A stretch of 64,000 nt of DNA from Bacillus sp. CHD6a (GCF_001293645.1 NZ_LBMD01000002.1:62001-126000), one strand, 5' to 3'. Numbered from the stretch's first letter, positions 17,961-27,231 are shown. Program-made: numbers and translations. The notes: generated from the sequence alone by a model not told the origin.

Positions 17961-18052
17961 AAAACAAAACCTCAATTACATAAAAAAATGAAACTAAAAC
18001 CCTTTTAAAAACGTAGATTACTTAATTACCTAACCCAAAGGAGCCCTTACTT

Positions 18053-18661
18053 ATGACAACTTCTACCACAACCACTATCCAAGGAACCAAAATCCAACTG
18101 AAAAAGCTCACCATCTCAGATTTGCCGCTACTCTATCACTTAATATACGGTGACCCGAACCCAGAATACAAAAAGTGGGACGCACCATACTTCCCACTCG
18201 AAATGATCGAAGAGGAAGCCTACATCACCAAAATGACCCAACAACTAAACAAAGGCCGCGATTCCATTTACCTGATTCAAACCAATACAGAAGAGCCCCA
18301 AACCATTGGGTGCGTCACCTACTACTGGGAGCACGAACCGTCCAACTGGCTTGAAATGGGTATCATCATTTACTTGCCCGAGTATTGGAATGGCGGATAT
18401 GGAACTGAAGCTATTAAGCTATGGACGGACTACCTTTTCCAAACAAAACCGCAAATCCCGAGAGTCGGATACACAACCTGGTCCGGCAACTACCGAATGG
18501 TAAAAGTCGGCAACAAATTGAATTTTACACAAGAAGCTTGCATACGTAACGTCCGAACCTACCAAGGCAAGCTGTACGATTCCATCCGCATGGGCATGCT
18601 GCGCGAGGAGTGGGAACAAACAAAATCCGAATCCACATCCAAACAAAACAAAGGAAACTAA
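18053..18661 (+). CDS. GNAT N-acetyltransferase
   Basis: 202 residues. KWDAPYFPLEMIEEEAYI followed by the acetyl-CoA loop LPEYWNGGYGTEAIKLW and WSGNYRMVKVGNKLNF. The start has AAAGGAG 8 bases upstream. The coding strand is markedly rich in A and C compared with its neighbours, a trait shared with the next gene, 6 bases downstream. The two acetyltransferases form an operon. Confidence 0.86.
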   Translation: MTTSTTTTIQGTKIQLKKLTISDLPLLYHLIYGDPNPEYKKWDAPYFPLEMIEEEAYITKMTQQLNKGRDSIYLIQTNTEEPQTIGCVTYYWEHEPSNWLEMGIIIYLPEYWNGGYGTEAIKLWTDYLFQTKPQIPRVGYTTWSGNYRMVKVGNKLNFTQEACIRNVRTYQGKLYDSIRMGMLREEWEQTKSESTSKQNKGN

Positions 18662-18667
18662 CCAACC

Positions 18668-19201
18668 ATGCAAACATACGCAGAACTCACAAAAGAAACC
18701 GAACACCAACTTGTCCAACTGCTAACAACAGAAACATGGCCCTACCATGGTACAGAAAATCCAACAAAGGAAGCCATCAAAGCCTCCATCCAACAAGGGA
18801 ACTATACAAATGAAGGCACCAAAACTTTCCTCATTCAAGACAAAAACAATACTGTCATTGGTATGTTCCGGCTTTTCGACCTGGAAGACCCGACCTGCCT
18901 GTTCGACATCAGACTCAAACAACAAGCGAGGGGTCAAAACCGTGGCGCCCATGCAGTAAAATGGCTTACTAAGTATGCATTCACCAACTACCCGCACCTT
19001 ATCCGAATAGAAGGTCACACCCGAAACGATAACCTGGCGATGCGCAAGACCTTCCACTACAGCGGGTACGTCAAAGAAGCCTACCACCGTAGTGCCTGGC
19101 CTCAAAACGGGAAGTTATTTGATTCAGTCGGTTATGCCATCACCCGTACAGATTGGGAGAAGAATATAACAACGCCAATTGATGACCATTTTGCGTTCTA
19201 A
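18668..19201 (+). CDS. GNAT N-acetyltransferase
   Basis: 177 residues. MFRLFDLEDPTCLFDIRL, QARGQNRGAHAVKWL as the acetyl-CoA loop, and TRNDNLAMRKTFHYSGYVKE. AAAGGAAAC precedes the ATG. It has the same A/C-rich coding strand as the preceding gene, suggesting that the pair was acquired or duplicated together. It converges on a minus-strand gene 7 bases away. Confidence 0.86.
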   Translation: MQTYAELTKETEHQLVQLLTTETWPYHGTENPTKEAIKASIQQGNYTNEGTKTFLIQDKNNTVIGMFRLFDLEDPTCLFDIRLKQQARGQNRGAHAVKWLTKYAFTNYPHLIRIEGHTRNDNLAMRKTFHYSGYVKEAYHRSAWPQNGKLFDSVGYAITRTDWEKNITTPIDDHFAF

Positions 19202-19208
19202 CACTAAT

Positions 19209-19658
19209 TTAAACGTCTAGACAACGAGGCGGGTTCTCTTCCGACAACAACCGAATGGCGTATCCAATATTGGAAACATCCAAATAAATAGTACTGTCTT
19301 CACCGAGGTAAACTGCCCGAACCTGCATCTTGCACCATAGCGTGTCAAAGATAGCGTTGATCTGCCCAGGCACACCAGAAATACTATCTAGCAGTTGAAT
19401 CACCTGATTCTCCTTGTAACGAACACCAATATGCTTCATTACCTTTCGAACCGCGCGAATGTCTCGTTCGCGCTCTTCTTCAGATGTTCCAACAACCATG
19501 CGAACAAAATTGAATGTCTTTCCGGCAAGCGTCTGGAAATACCCGTTAATGTTCACACTTTCCTCTGCTAGTCCATTTAAAATACGACTTAGATCCCGAT
19601 CACTCACGGTAAAGGTAAATTGTGTCCTAATATTAAAATTTAGACATGCGCTTCCCAT
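19209..19658 (-). CDS. Conserved hypothetical protein, about 149 residues
   Basis: No family recognised. From ATG 19658 (GGGAGTGG upstream) the product begins MGSACLNFNIRTQFTFTVSD and has alternating short strands and helices, with DRDIRAVRKVMKHIGV-like ERDIRAVRKVMKHIGVRY in the middle. A longer frame reaching 19757 would overlap the next small membrane gene and lacks a ribosome binding site, so it is not used. The fold could be ACT- or ferredoxin-like, but that is a guess. Confidence 0.6.
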   Translation of the reverse strand: MGSACLNFNIRTQFTFTVSDRDLSRILNGLAEESVNINGYFQTLAGKTFNFVRMVVGTSEEERERDIRAVRKVMKHIGVRYKENQVIQLLDSISGVPGQINAIFDTLWCKMQVRAVYLGEDSTIYLDVSNIGYAIRLLSEENPPRCLDV

Positions 19659-19729
19659 TCCAATCCACTCCCATAAAACAATCTTTCTTATAGGATATGT
19701 GAATGGACTTGGCATGCTTGGACTTTTCC

Positions 19730-19915
19730 CTATGCAGCTTTTTTGTCTTTCCACCATTTAAACAGAGAGAAGACAAGGATAATGATAATAGTAGAAACTA
19801 TGACAATGAACTTATTAGGCTCTGTTGTTCCTCCCAATCCACTTTGGGCATACGCCAATTGAGGCAAAACTAGTAATGAAACCCCTAATATAAAAAGACT
19901 GATCGCTTTTTTCAT
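19730..19915 (-). CDS. Small exported membrane protein, 61 residues
   Basis: N-terminal signal-like segment MKKAISLFILGVSLLVLPQ ending in AYAQS (possible signal peptidase I site after AYA), then a second hydrophobic helix IVIVSTIIIILVFSLF and a basic tail KWWKDKKAA. GGGGAG precedes the start. Precedes the hypothetical gene at 19658 on the same strand, so they may form an operon. Confidence 0.7.
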   Translation of the reverse strand: MKKAISLFILGVSLLVLPQLAYAQSGLGGTTEPNKFIVIVSTIIIILVFSLFKWWKDKKAA

Positions 19916-20043
19916 AGCATATATCTCCCCTTTTTTATTATATCGAGTTCCTTGTCCACTCTTTTAGCAGATGTTGTAAAATTAGTGTATAAGATATTTT
20001 TATGCTTAATAGATTATATGAAAAACAGAGGGAGGTATGTACC

Positions 20044-20568
20044 ATGAACTTTCAAATGAAAGAAGCAATGGAGATACTCGAACGTACACCCAGTACATTA
20101 GATCAATTATTAGTGGGGCTTTCACCAAGCTGGTTGACCTGCAACGAGGGGGAAGGGACCTGGAATGCTAAAGAAATCATTGACCATTTGATGGAAGGGG
20201 AAAAAGTAAACTGGATTCCGCGTCTCCGGTTTATTTTGCAAGAGGGCAATAGCAAGCCGTTTCCAGAGTTTGATAGGTTCTCACATTTACATGTAAATTC
20301 GGTCGGGACAATAGAGCAGAAGCTGCAAAAATTTAAAGAGCTCCGGGAAGGAAACCTACAAACACTAACACAACTAATTGACCCTACTATTCATATGGAG
20401 CTAAAAGGTATCCACCCAGCCCTGGGCGAAGTAAAAGTGCGAGAGTTAATTTCCACATGGGTAGTCCATGATCTTACTCATATTACCCAGCTAACCCGTG
20501 TCCTCGCAAAAAGATATAAAGAGGATGTTGGCCCGTGGAAGGAATATTTAGGGATTATACGAAACTAG
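20044..20568 (+). CDS. DinB family protein
   Basis: 174 residues. The metal-binding histidines of the DinB four-helix bundle are seen in AKEIIDHLMEGE and in STWVVHDLTHITQ. ATG 20044 has GAGGGAGG upstream; the earlier in-frame ATG at 20002 has none. DinB-type proteins are often thiol-dependent transferases or stress-induced proteins of unknown reaction. A GNAT gene follows 60 bases later. Confidence 0.85.
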   Translation: MNFQMKEAMEILERTPSTLDQLLVGLSPSWLTCNEGEGTWNAKEIIDHLMEGEKVNWIPRLRFILQEGNSKPFPEFDRFSHLHVNSVGTIEQKLQKFKELREGNLQTLTQLIDPTIHMELKGIHPALGEVKVRELISTWVVHDLTHITQLTRVLAKRYKEDVGPWKEYLGIIRN

Positions 20569-20628
20569 GGATTATCTTTTGCGTCCATTTAGTAACTATA
20601 TTAAAAAAGATAGCAACGGAGGATCAAA

Positions 20629-21345
20629 TTGAACTTTTTTACTATCATCAAAAACAAACAGGAATATTGGCTAGTAGATCAAATCAAAAAGGAAGAGGTA
20701 CCAACAGAATCGTACATACGGGATTTATCAAATATCTTAGAAGAAATGAAACGTCAGGAAATTGGTTATTTGTCGCTACTAATGGACGAAGAATATGAAA
20801 ACTGGCTACTTGATAAGAAGTTCTCAAAAATCTCAAGCATCGTGGAGTATACAAGGAAACTGGAAGATTTGACAGTAACGAACGACCTAATTATGAAGCA
20901 CTCTCTTGCAGAAGGATTAATTGGAGACCAAGAATATTCACAGCTTTATGAGCTTTGCCGGTCAGGAAGTGCTAACAAGAATACGAAGCAATCAATCGCC
21001 CAAGTGATGAGTTCGCTAGAGAATGAATTGGGACCTGAATGGCGCAAGCATTGTTATTATTTTTTGAAAGATGGAGCTTTTGTAGGAATAAGTATCCCTC
21101 ATATTGAAAGGGTTACCGAAGATGAAGGGAGATTATTTTACTTCGGAGTAGTACCAGCCTTAAGAGGGCAGGGGATGGGTACGCATATTCATCAAATCAG
21201 TATGGAGCTACTCAAGAAATTCCACGCCACCTATTATGTCGGCAGCACCGATGTGAACAATACCAACATGATAAAGATTTTTGAAAAAAATGGTTGTGAG
21301 CTTCGTGATAGAAAAGGGATATATAAGATACAGGAGAGTACTTAA
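20629..21345 (+). CDS. GNAT N-acetyltransferase
   Basis: 238 residues with an N-terminal extension of about 100 residues before the GNAT core. The acetyl-CoA loop is VPALRGQGMGTHIHQIS and the end block is DVNNTNMIKIFEKNGCELRD. TTG start with GGAGGATCAAA directly upstream. Substrate unknown. Confidence 0.83.
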   Translation: MNFFTIIKNKQEYWLVDQIKKEEVPTESYIRDLSNILEEMKRQEIGYLSLLMDEEYENWLLDKKFSKISSIVEYTRKLEDLTVTNDLIMKHSLAEGLIGDQEYSQLYELCRSGSANKNTKQSIAQVMSSLENELGPEWRKHCYYFLKDGAFVGISIPHIERVTEDEGRLFYFGVVPALRGQGMGTHIHQISMELLKKFHATYYVGSTDVNNTNMIKIFEKNGCELRDRKGIYKIQEST

Positions 21346-21460
21346 TATGTAGGTATTTTTGCAGTTTTAACTGTATTTTTCCCCTCAAGCAAATTAGAGG
21401 TAAACAGAACACTTTTTTGTTAAGGTTAGTTGGAACAGATCATAAGGAGGTAAGATAAGG

Positions 21461-22105
21461 ATGTCTACATTGCTCGAAGAAATTAAAGCTTATAAAGACG
21501 TATTTAAACAAAAGGCTCCTGAAGAAAAGCAACGTTTAATGGCGCAAGCAACAAAAGAATTAGAGGAGTCCGGAGTGGCACAGGGGCTAAAAGAGGGAGA
21601 GAGAGTACCTGATTTTACCCTTCCTGATGCAACCGGCAAAATGGTGTCCATTAAGGAAGAGCTTGAAAAAGGACCAGTGATCCTAACATTTTATCGCGGC
21701 GGCTGGTGCCCTTACTGCAATCTTGAATTAAAAGCCTATCAGCGGGAATTAGACACTATCAAAAATGCTGGTGCAACATTAATCGCCATCAGTCCACAGA
21801 CACCTGATGCTTCCCTGTCTACAAAGGAAAAGAATGAACTTGAATTCTTGGTTCTTAGTGATGAAGGCAATCAAGTAGCGGAACGATTTAACTTGGTTTT
21901 TAAAATGCCGGATTATTTAGTAGAGATATATAAAGGTTCTGGCTTAAGTGTTCCGGACCATAATGGAAATGATGATTGGGAATTACCAAAACCAGCTACG
22001 TTTGTCATTGAACAGAAGGGTAACATTGTATTTGCAGATGTTGATTCTGACTATACAAAACGTGTAGAACCGGGTAAAGTAATAGAGGTTTTAAAGAGTA
22101 TGTAA
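21461..22105 (+). CDS. Peroxiredoxin-like (AhpC/TSA family) protein
   Basis: 214 residues. A helical N-terminal extension precedes the thioredoxin fold. The active site is YRGGWCPYCNLE, a CxxC in which the first cysteine would be the peroxidatic or redox cysteine. PKPATFVIEQKG is the cis-proline region. It probably reduces peroxides or disulfides in the cytosol, as no signal peptide is present. AGGAGG precedes the ATG, and a terminator follows. Confidence 0.87.
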   Translation: MSTLLEEIKAYKDVFKQKAPEEKQRLMAQATKELEESGVAQGLKEGERVPDFTLPDATGKMVSIKEELEKGPVILTFYRGGWCPYCNLELKAYQRELDTIKNAGATLIAISPQTPDASLSTKEKNELEFLVLSDEGNQVAERFNLVFKMPDYLVEIYKGSGLSVPDHNGNDDWELPKPATFVIEQKGNIVFADVDSDYTKRVEPGKVIEVLKSM

Positions 22106-22120
22106 CAAGAAATATTATAC

Positions 22121-22158
22121 AAAAATGGCTCGGGATTCTATTCCCGGGCCATTTTTTT
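22121..22158 (+). terminator. Rho-independent terminator
   Basis: AATGGCTCGGGA pairs with TCCCGGGCCATT around a short loop, followed by seven T. Confidence 0.9.
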
Positions 22159-22283
22159 GGAAAAAGTGCATGATAAGTGTTCATAATAATAGAATTTTTA
22201 CAAAAATATTATAATAATTTAACAACTAAACGATAAGACTGCCTTATACTAGTATAGTAAATAGTTTATAAGGAGTTGGAAGA

Positions 22284-24272
22284 ATGAAAAGGTCTGTAAA
22301 TTTATCATTAGTTTTTGCTCTTATTTTCTCGTTTTTTGTTCCTATTTTTGAAAAGGAAGAGAACGTGTATGCGACAACCACTAATAGCGTGGTTGTGAAC
22401 GAAATTGCATGGATGGGAACAACATATAATTACACGGATGAGTGGATGGAATTACATAACAACACAAATCAGCCGATTGACTTAACAGGTTGGACACTAA
22501 ACGCTCAAGACGGATCTCCTTCTATTAACTTAGCTGGGCAAATCCCTGCAAACGGATTCTTTTTGCTAGAAAAGACAGATGATCAATCAGTAGCAGGTAT
22601 AGCTGCAGATTTGATTTACAGCGGTTCGCTTGGAAATGATGCTGAAAATCTGGAGTTGCGCGATGCGAATGGTGTTTTAGTAGATTCTGTGAATGCTTGG
22701 TATAGTGGGGATAACACATCCAAGGCTACAATGGAAAGAGTAGACCCAAATGGTTTAGGAACGGTTGCTGGAAGTTGGGGAACGGCTACAAATGTGTATG
22801 ATGGGGGATATGGAACACCTTCTAATAGCTCAACAGTAAATAGTGGCGGATCTACCGGTGGCGCAACAGGAGGTAATATTTGCGGCGATACAACCGAGCA
22901 TTTAAACAACGTATCAAGTGAACTATTTGCCATTAATGTCTACTTCAATAAATGTGCAATGACTGATTATGCTACAACAGGAAATGCAGCTAACTATAAC
23001 GTAAACCTTGAAGATCGTTTAATTGAAAGACTAAACCAAGCGACAACAAGTATTGATTTTGCAACGTATGAAATTAATCTACCACGAGTGGTGGATACGT
23101 TAATCAACAAAGCATCACAAGGAGTAGATGTACGTGTACTTGCGGATGCAAAGGATGCTACAGACCCTCACTATGTGGAACGTTTTACTACGATGAGATT
23201 ATATATAGAGGAAATGGTTAGAGGAAAAGATAATATTGTTGGTACAAATGACGATATTCACGTTTTCTCTGATTCTGCGATGTTAGCAGTAGAAGATACA
23301 ACCTTAAGAGAGAAACACGGATTACCTCCTGTTCCAAACGATTTCGCCTATGGCACGTACACGATTGGAAGCACCAATCAAACTGGCTATCTATTTGTTG
23401 ATGCCGAACAAAAAACAGATGGGACTTATTATTCTCCTGATGTTCAAATGCACAATAAATTTGCGGTGGTAGATGATAAATGGGTATTTACAGGTAGCTG
23501 GAATTTCACGGTTACTGGATTATATGGTTCAGAAGAGAATATGGCAAACGGTGTGTTAGGCGGGAATCAACAGCACGTAGTAGAACTTCATGCCCCTGAA
23601 ATTGCCAATGCCTATGAAACAGAATTTAACGAAATGTGGGGCAGCAATACATTGGCTCCTGATCCAATGGTTTCTAATTTCGGAACAGGAAAGACAGACA
23701 ATACTCAACACTTGTTCAATGTCGGTGGGAAAACAGTAGAAGTTTATTTCTCCACTGGAGATGATGCGCTAGGCCGCATGAGAGAACTAGTCAAAAATGA
23801 AGCAGACATCAATACCTATTTCACAATTTTCGCATGGAGTGACCAAGGACTTGTAGACGAACTGAAAAAGAAATATGAAGGTTCTTACAATGACTTAGAA
23901 GGAACGTTAACTGGATTTGATGTGAAAGGATTATTTGACTCTAGCTTCTGGAATCAATGGTGGAGTGCTAGTATAGATATGACAGGCCGTACTGCAACTC
24001 AGACAAGCGTAGATAATCCAAACACTCGTTGGGCCAACCCGGCACCAGTATATCAAGGCAAAGAAGACCGAAAACTTCACAGCAAAACGATGTTAATCGA
24101 TGCAGATACAACAAGTGATCCAACAGTAGTGGTAGGTTCCACCAACTGGAGTAACAACGGAAATGACGTCAATGATGAAAACATGCTAATCATTCACGAT
24201 ACAGCAATAGTTAATCAATTTGTCCAAGAATTTAATGCCCGTTACCTGAATGCAGGTGGAAGTTTAAACTAA
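22284..24272 (+). CDS. Secreted lamin-tail-domain and phospholipase-D-like protein
   Basis: 662 residues. A signal peptide (about residues 1-32, SLVFALIFSFFVPIF, cleavage near VYATT) directs export. Residues about 38-165 form a lamin-tail (LTD) beta sandwich: VVNEIAWMGT, WMELHNNT, IDLTGWTLNA. After a Ser/Gly/Thr-rich linker, two PLD active sites follow: MHNKFAVVDDKWVFTGSWNFT (HxKxxxxD) and LHSKTMLIDAD with GSTNWSNNGNDVNDEN. A secreted phosphodiesterase or nuclease is likely, with the LTD acting in attachment. It is a single gene with its own terminator. Confidence 0.88.
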   Translation: MKRSVNLSLVFALIFSFFVPIFEKEENVYATTTNSVVVNEIAWMGTTYNYTDEWMELHNNTNQPIDLTGWTLNAQDGSPSINLAGQIPANGFFLLEKTDDQSVAGIAADLIYSGSLGNDAENLELRDANGVLVDSVNAWYSGDNTSKATMERVDPNGLGTVAGSWGTATNVYDGGYGTPSNSSTVNSGGSTGGATGGNICGDTTEHLNNVSSELFAINVYFNKCAMTDYATTGNAANYNVNLEDRLIERLNQATTSIDFATYEINLPRVVDTLINKASQGVDVRVLADAKDATDPHYVERFTTMRLYIEEMVRGKDNIVGTNDDIHVFSDSAMLAVEDTTLREKHGLPPVPNDFAYGTYTIGSTNQTGYLFVDAEQKTDGTYYSPDVQMHNKFAVVDDKWVFTGSWNFTVTGLYGSEENMANGVLGGNQQHVVELHAPEIANAYETEFNEMWGSNTLAPDPMVSNFGTGKTDNTQHLFNVGGKTVEVYFSTGDDALGRMRELVKNEADINTYFTIFAWSDQGLVDELKKKYEGSYNDLEGTLTGFDVKGLFDSSFWNQWWSASIDMTGRTATQTSVDNPNTRWANPAPVYQGKEDRKLHSKTMLIDADTTSDPTVVVGSTNWSNNGNDVNDENMLIIHDTAIVNQFVQEFNARYLNAGGSLN

Positions 24273-24287
24273 TAAAACTTTATCTAG

Positions 24288-24321
24288 AGCACAACCATGA
24301 AAAGATGGTTGTGCTTTTTTT
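24288..24321 (+). terminator. Rho-independent terminator
   Basis: GCACAACCAT pairs perfectly with ATGGTTGTGC around a 6-base loop and is followed by seven T. Confidence 0.93.
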
Positions 24322-24412
24322 ATGCTTGCAACTTTAACTGCACAACGTGAAACTTTTAAACTATTCACTCGTATAATTACTAAAAGATGCCAGTTAACAT
24401 ACAGGAGGTGTT

Positions 24413-24807
24413 ATGATGGGGAAATTCTTAATGTATTTTTTCTGGACTGTAGCGATAGGGTTTATTATCTTTAGCGGTTCGAGGTATGAGCTGCAACTAA
24501 TGGAAAAAGGTCAAATGAATTATAACTTATGGCCTGCGGTGATATTTGCAACTGTTTTCCCAGTCTTAATCGGAATACTTCTTCGTTTGCCAAAGCTAAT
24601 AACAGAGATAAAGCGTGACAAAGCATGGTCCGTGAATTGGATAAAACTATTGGCAGTCGGACTCCCAACCCTTTGGTGCCATTACTTTCTTTCACTAATT
24701 TAGGTAAATACCTTCCGTTTGCGATAGACATAATTCATTTAGATATAACTAAAATTGCTGGTTTGATTTTTGGATATGTGTTGTTGGATAGTTTGAAGAA
24801 AGATTAA
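24413..24807 (+). pseudogene. Frameshifted small membrane protein gene
   Basis: The first frame runs 24413-24703 (ATG after CAGGAGGTG) and gives membrane segments YFFWTVAIGFIIFSGS and VIFATVFPVLIGILLRL. Near 24671 the reading continues sensibly only in the next frame: after GLPTL the other frame gives VPLLSFTNLGKYLPFAID and IAGLIFGYVLLDSLKKD, ending at 24807. Adding one T to the CTTT run at 24671-24674 restores a single protein of about 131 residues. Either a real one-base deletion or a sequencing error. Family not recognised. Confidence 0.7.
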
Positions 24808-24944
24808 TAGGAATCTGGCAATAGATTGGAAGGGTTATGCAGGATAATGTCGAAATTGTAGATATTCGGTTTACGGCTTTGAATCATGTGATAAGGGGAC
24901 TTTAGTAGCGTTTGCCAACTTTCAATAAATTTTTCCAACATCTT

Positions 24945-24986
24945 TCTGGCGCTATTCAAGAAATATGGATAGCGCTAGATTTTTAT
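24945..24986 (+). terminator. Probable terminator hairpin
   Basis: CTGGCGCTAT and ATAGCGCTAG pair in part (GCGCTAT with ATAGCGC) around a 13-base loop, then ATTTTTA. It lies upstream of the next gene. The rest of 24808-25005 shows nothing recognisable. Confidence 0.6.
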
Positions 24987-25005
24987 GATCTAGGAGAGTG
25001 GTTAC

Positions 25006-25542
25006 TTGAATAATCTTTTTGAGCAAATGAAGACCGGCAATAAACAGCAACAGAAGGCATATGCAGCTATTAATGAATTAAAGATTTTAGATGATCTAAA
25101 CGATTATTATCCCTTCCTATGTGGAACGATCCCTATTGATATTGATATCAAAGGATCAGATTTAGACATTATCATGGAAGTAAAGGACTTAGATTCTTTT
25201 GCACACGAATTACAAACTCTTTATGCTGATAAAGAAAATTTCTCTTTGAAAAGAAAAATTATCCTGGGGAAAGAAGTCGTGAAGGCGAACTTTACTTTTC
25301 ATGATTTCGAGTTTGAATTATTCGGTCAAGCTCAGCCTGTCCAAAAGCAGTTTGCATACCTTCATATGAAAATTGAATATGAGCTTCTGCAAAGAGATCC
25401 AGGTTTAAGAGGAAAAGTAATTAGCCTTAAAAAGCAAGGATATAAAACGGAACCGGCATTTTGTAAGCTTCTAAACATTAGCGGAGATCCTTATGAAGGC
25501 CTTATCTTGTACGGTGTGGAAGAAGGAATTGTACAGATATAG
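25006..25542 (+). CDS. DUF4269 family (nucleotidyltransferase-like) protein
   Basis: 178 residues. The block LCGTIPIDIDIKGSDLDIIM resembles a nucleotidyltransferase G-S-x-D-x-D active site in the form kept by DUF4269, and KTEPAFCKLLNISGDPYEGL is the family's C-terminal signature. TTG start, with AGGAGAG upstream. The function of the family is not established. It begins a cluster of overlapping genes that runs to 27045. Confidence 0.83.
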   Translation: MNNLFEQMKTGNKQQQKAYAAINELKILDDLNDYYPFLCGTIPIDIDIKGSDLDIIMEVKDLDSFAHELQTLYADKENFSLKRKIILGKEVVKANFTFHDFEFELFGQAQPVQKQFAYLHMKIEYELLQRDPGLRGKVISLKKQGYKTEPAFCKLLNISGDPYEGLILYGVEEGIVQI

Positions 25543-25576
25543 CGAGGTACCAAACTTAGTGGAAAAGGTGAAAAAA

Positions 25577-25798
25577 ATGGTAGATAAAATCAAAACAGTA
25601 CCGGAGACAAAGTCATTCTTTATAGGATTGACTTTGGTGCTAGTTACGCCATTATTATTTCTATTATCAGATTTCTTTCCAGAAATCCCTAATTGGATAA
25701 TAATTTCTACAGCAGCATTCATCAACTTTTTTTCTATTATGTTTATTTTGAATGCAGCGGAAAAACGGCATTCACGGCGGGTAAGAGGTAATGAGTAG
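25577..25798 (+). CDS. Small two-helix membrane protein
   Basis: About 73 residues from ATG 25577 (AAAGGTG upstream); the open frame extends back to 25493 inside the previous gene but without a start signal. Two membrane segments, SFFIGLTLVLVTPLLFLL and IIISTAAFINFFSIMFIL, and a basic tail KRHSRRVRG. It lies between DUF4269 and a HAD phosphatase with short spacing. Function unknown. Confidence 0.68.
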   Translation: MVDKIKTVPETKSFFIGLTLVLVTPLLFLLSDFFPEIPNWIIISTAAFINFFSIMFILNAAEKRHSRRVRGNE

Positions 25799-25817
25799 TA
25801 ACAGGGAGGGAGCTTTT

Positions 25818-26480
25818 TTGGCAGCATACAAGATTATTCTATTCGATTTAGACGGAACGCTTTCAGATCCGAAAGAAGGCATTACAAAATCTGTTCACTA
25901 TGCGTTAGAAAAAATGGATATTTTGGAACCTGACACAGATAAACTAGAGACTTTTATCGGTCCACCACTACAAGTTTCTTTCGCGGAGTATTATGGGTTT
26001 GACCAAAAAGAATCAGAACGTGCTATTGATTTTTATAGAGAAAGGTTTAAGGAGAAGGGAATGTATGAAAATGTCCTATATCCTTCTATCCACTTGCTGT
26101 TAGCATCTTTAAAGGAAAGCGGATATGTGTTGGTGGTTGCAACGTCAAAGCCTACCGTTTTTGCTGAGCAAATAATCAAGCACTTTGAGTTAGAGCAGTA
26201 TTTTCAACTGATTGTCGGAAGTAACCTCAATGGAACAAGGTCCTCCAAAACGGAAATCATTCAACACATACTTGATAAATATACTGAATTTTATCCCAAT
26301 GACTTTGTGATGATTGGAGATCGAAAGCACGATATCATTGGAGCGAAGAATACAGGGATAGACTCCATTGGCGTGACGTATGGGTACGGGTCTCGGGAAG
26401 AAATAAAAGAGGCGGAACCGACTTACACCGTTTCTAGTGTGGAACACTTGATGGATTTGTTGCTTGGAAGCAGGGTCTAA
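25818..26480 (+). CDS. HAD-superfamily hydrolase (phosphoglycolate-phosphatase type)
   Basis: About 220 residues. Motif I is ILFDLDGTLSDP with the two catalytic aspartates, motif II is VVATSKPT, and motif III/IV is SSKTEIIQHI with MIGDRKHDIIGAKNTGI. The helical cap lies between residues 20 and 90. A TTG at 25818 is preferred because GGGAGGGAG is well placed; ATG 25791 overlaps the upstream stop. Probably a phosphatase for a small phosphorylated metabolite. Confidence 0.87.
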   Translation: MAAYKIILFDLDGTLSDPKEGITKSVHYALEKMDILEPDTDKLETFIGPPLQVSFAEYYGFDQKESERAIDFYRERFKEKGMYENVLYPSIHLLLASLKESGYVLVVATSKPTVFAEQIIKHFELEQYFQLIVGSNLNGTRSSKTEIIQHILDKYTEFYPNDFVMIGDRKHDIIGAKNTGIDSIGVTYGYGSREEIKEAEPTYTVSSVEHLMDLLLGSRV

Positions 26481-26481
26481 A

Positions 26482-27045
26482 ATGGCTTTTGAAAAATGTA
26501 AGCAAATAAACGAATTGATGGCTGGCTTCAACAAAGACTGGTTTTTTGCGGGTGGTTGGGCAATCGATCTTTTCTTAGGAAAAGAAACGAGAGATCACCA
26601 TGATGTGGAGATCGGTATTTATAGGAAGGATCAAGTGGAACTAAAACGGTACCTTTCTACTTGGGACTTTAGGAAAGTAGTACACGGTGAGTTTTTAATT
26701 TGGGGCGATGAGTTTTTAGAATTGCCTGTCCACGAAGTACATGCTAAGAAGGCAGGTGGGGACTTAGAAGTTCTCTTAAATGAGACAGACGGTGAGAGTT
26801 GGATATTTAGAAGAGATAGAAGAATTACATCTCCACTAGAATCATTCATCCGTTTTACAGAAGCAGGACTGCCATACTTACCTCCAGAAATTGTTTTACT
26901 ATATAAGGCGAAGAACACAAGAGATAAAGACCACATGGACCTTATGTCTGTTAAAGAAGCACTCGAATCGGACCAACTACGATGGCTTAAGCAAGCAATC
27001 AGCATTCATGAACCAACACATGAGTGGTTACAGGTATTAAAATAA
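26482..27045 (+). CDS. Nucleotidyltransferase of the ANT(2'')/lincosamide type
   Basis: 187 residues from ATG 26482. WFFAGGWAIDLFLGKETRDH with the following HDVEIGI is the GGWAID-RxHxDxE active site of the aminoglycoside-2''-adenylyltransferase family; the C-terminal LLYKAKNTRDKDHMDL is also family-typical. It starts 1 base after the HAD stop. Members may modify drugs or other small molecules; resistance is not implied by sequence alone. Confidence 0.82.
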   Translation: MAFEKCKQINELMAGFNKDWFFAGGWAIDLFLGKETRDHHDVEIGIYRKDQVELKRYLSTWDFRKVVHGEFLIWGDEFLELPVHEVHAKKAGGDLEVLLNETDGESWIFRRDRRITSPLESFIRFTEAGLPYLPPEIVLLYKAKNTRDKDHMDLMSVKEALESDQLRWLKQAISIHEPTHEWLQVLK

Positions 27046-27083
27046 ATAAAAAATTTAAACCATAAAGGGGAGAGCTAGCAGAA

Positions 27084-27215
27084 ATGCTTATCATTATTAC
27101 CATAGCTGTTTTTATATTTTTATTCGACTTTGCTAGGATTAGAAAACAGAATCAAACGCTAATTGAACAAAATGAAAAGATCATATCTATATTAGAGGAA
27201 ATAAAAAACAAATAA
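27084..27215 (+). CDS. Small single-span membrane protein, 43 residues
   Basis: Found by eye. ATG 27084 is preceded by AAAGGGGAG. The product has one N-terminal helix (LIIITIAVFIFLFDF) and a charged, coiled-coil-like tail (RIRKQNQTLIEQNEKI). The stop is at 27213-27215. Similar short anchored coils are common in Bacillus. Function unknown. Confidence 0.65.
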   Translation: MLIIITIAVFIFLFDFARIRKQNQTLIEQNEKIISILEEIKNK

Positions 27216-27231
27216 GAGAAGGATTTTAAGA

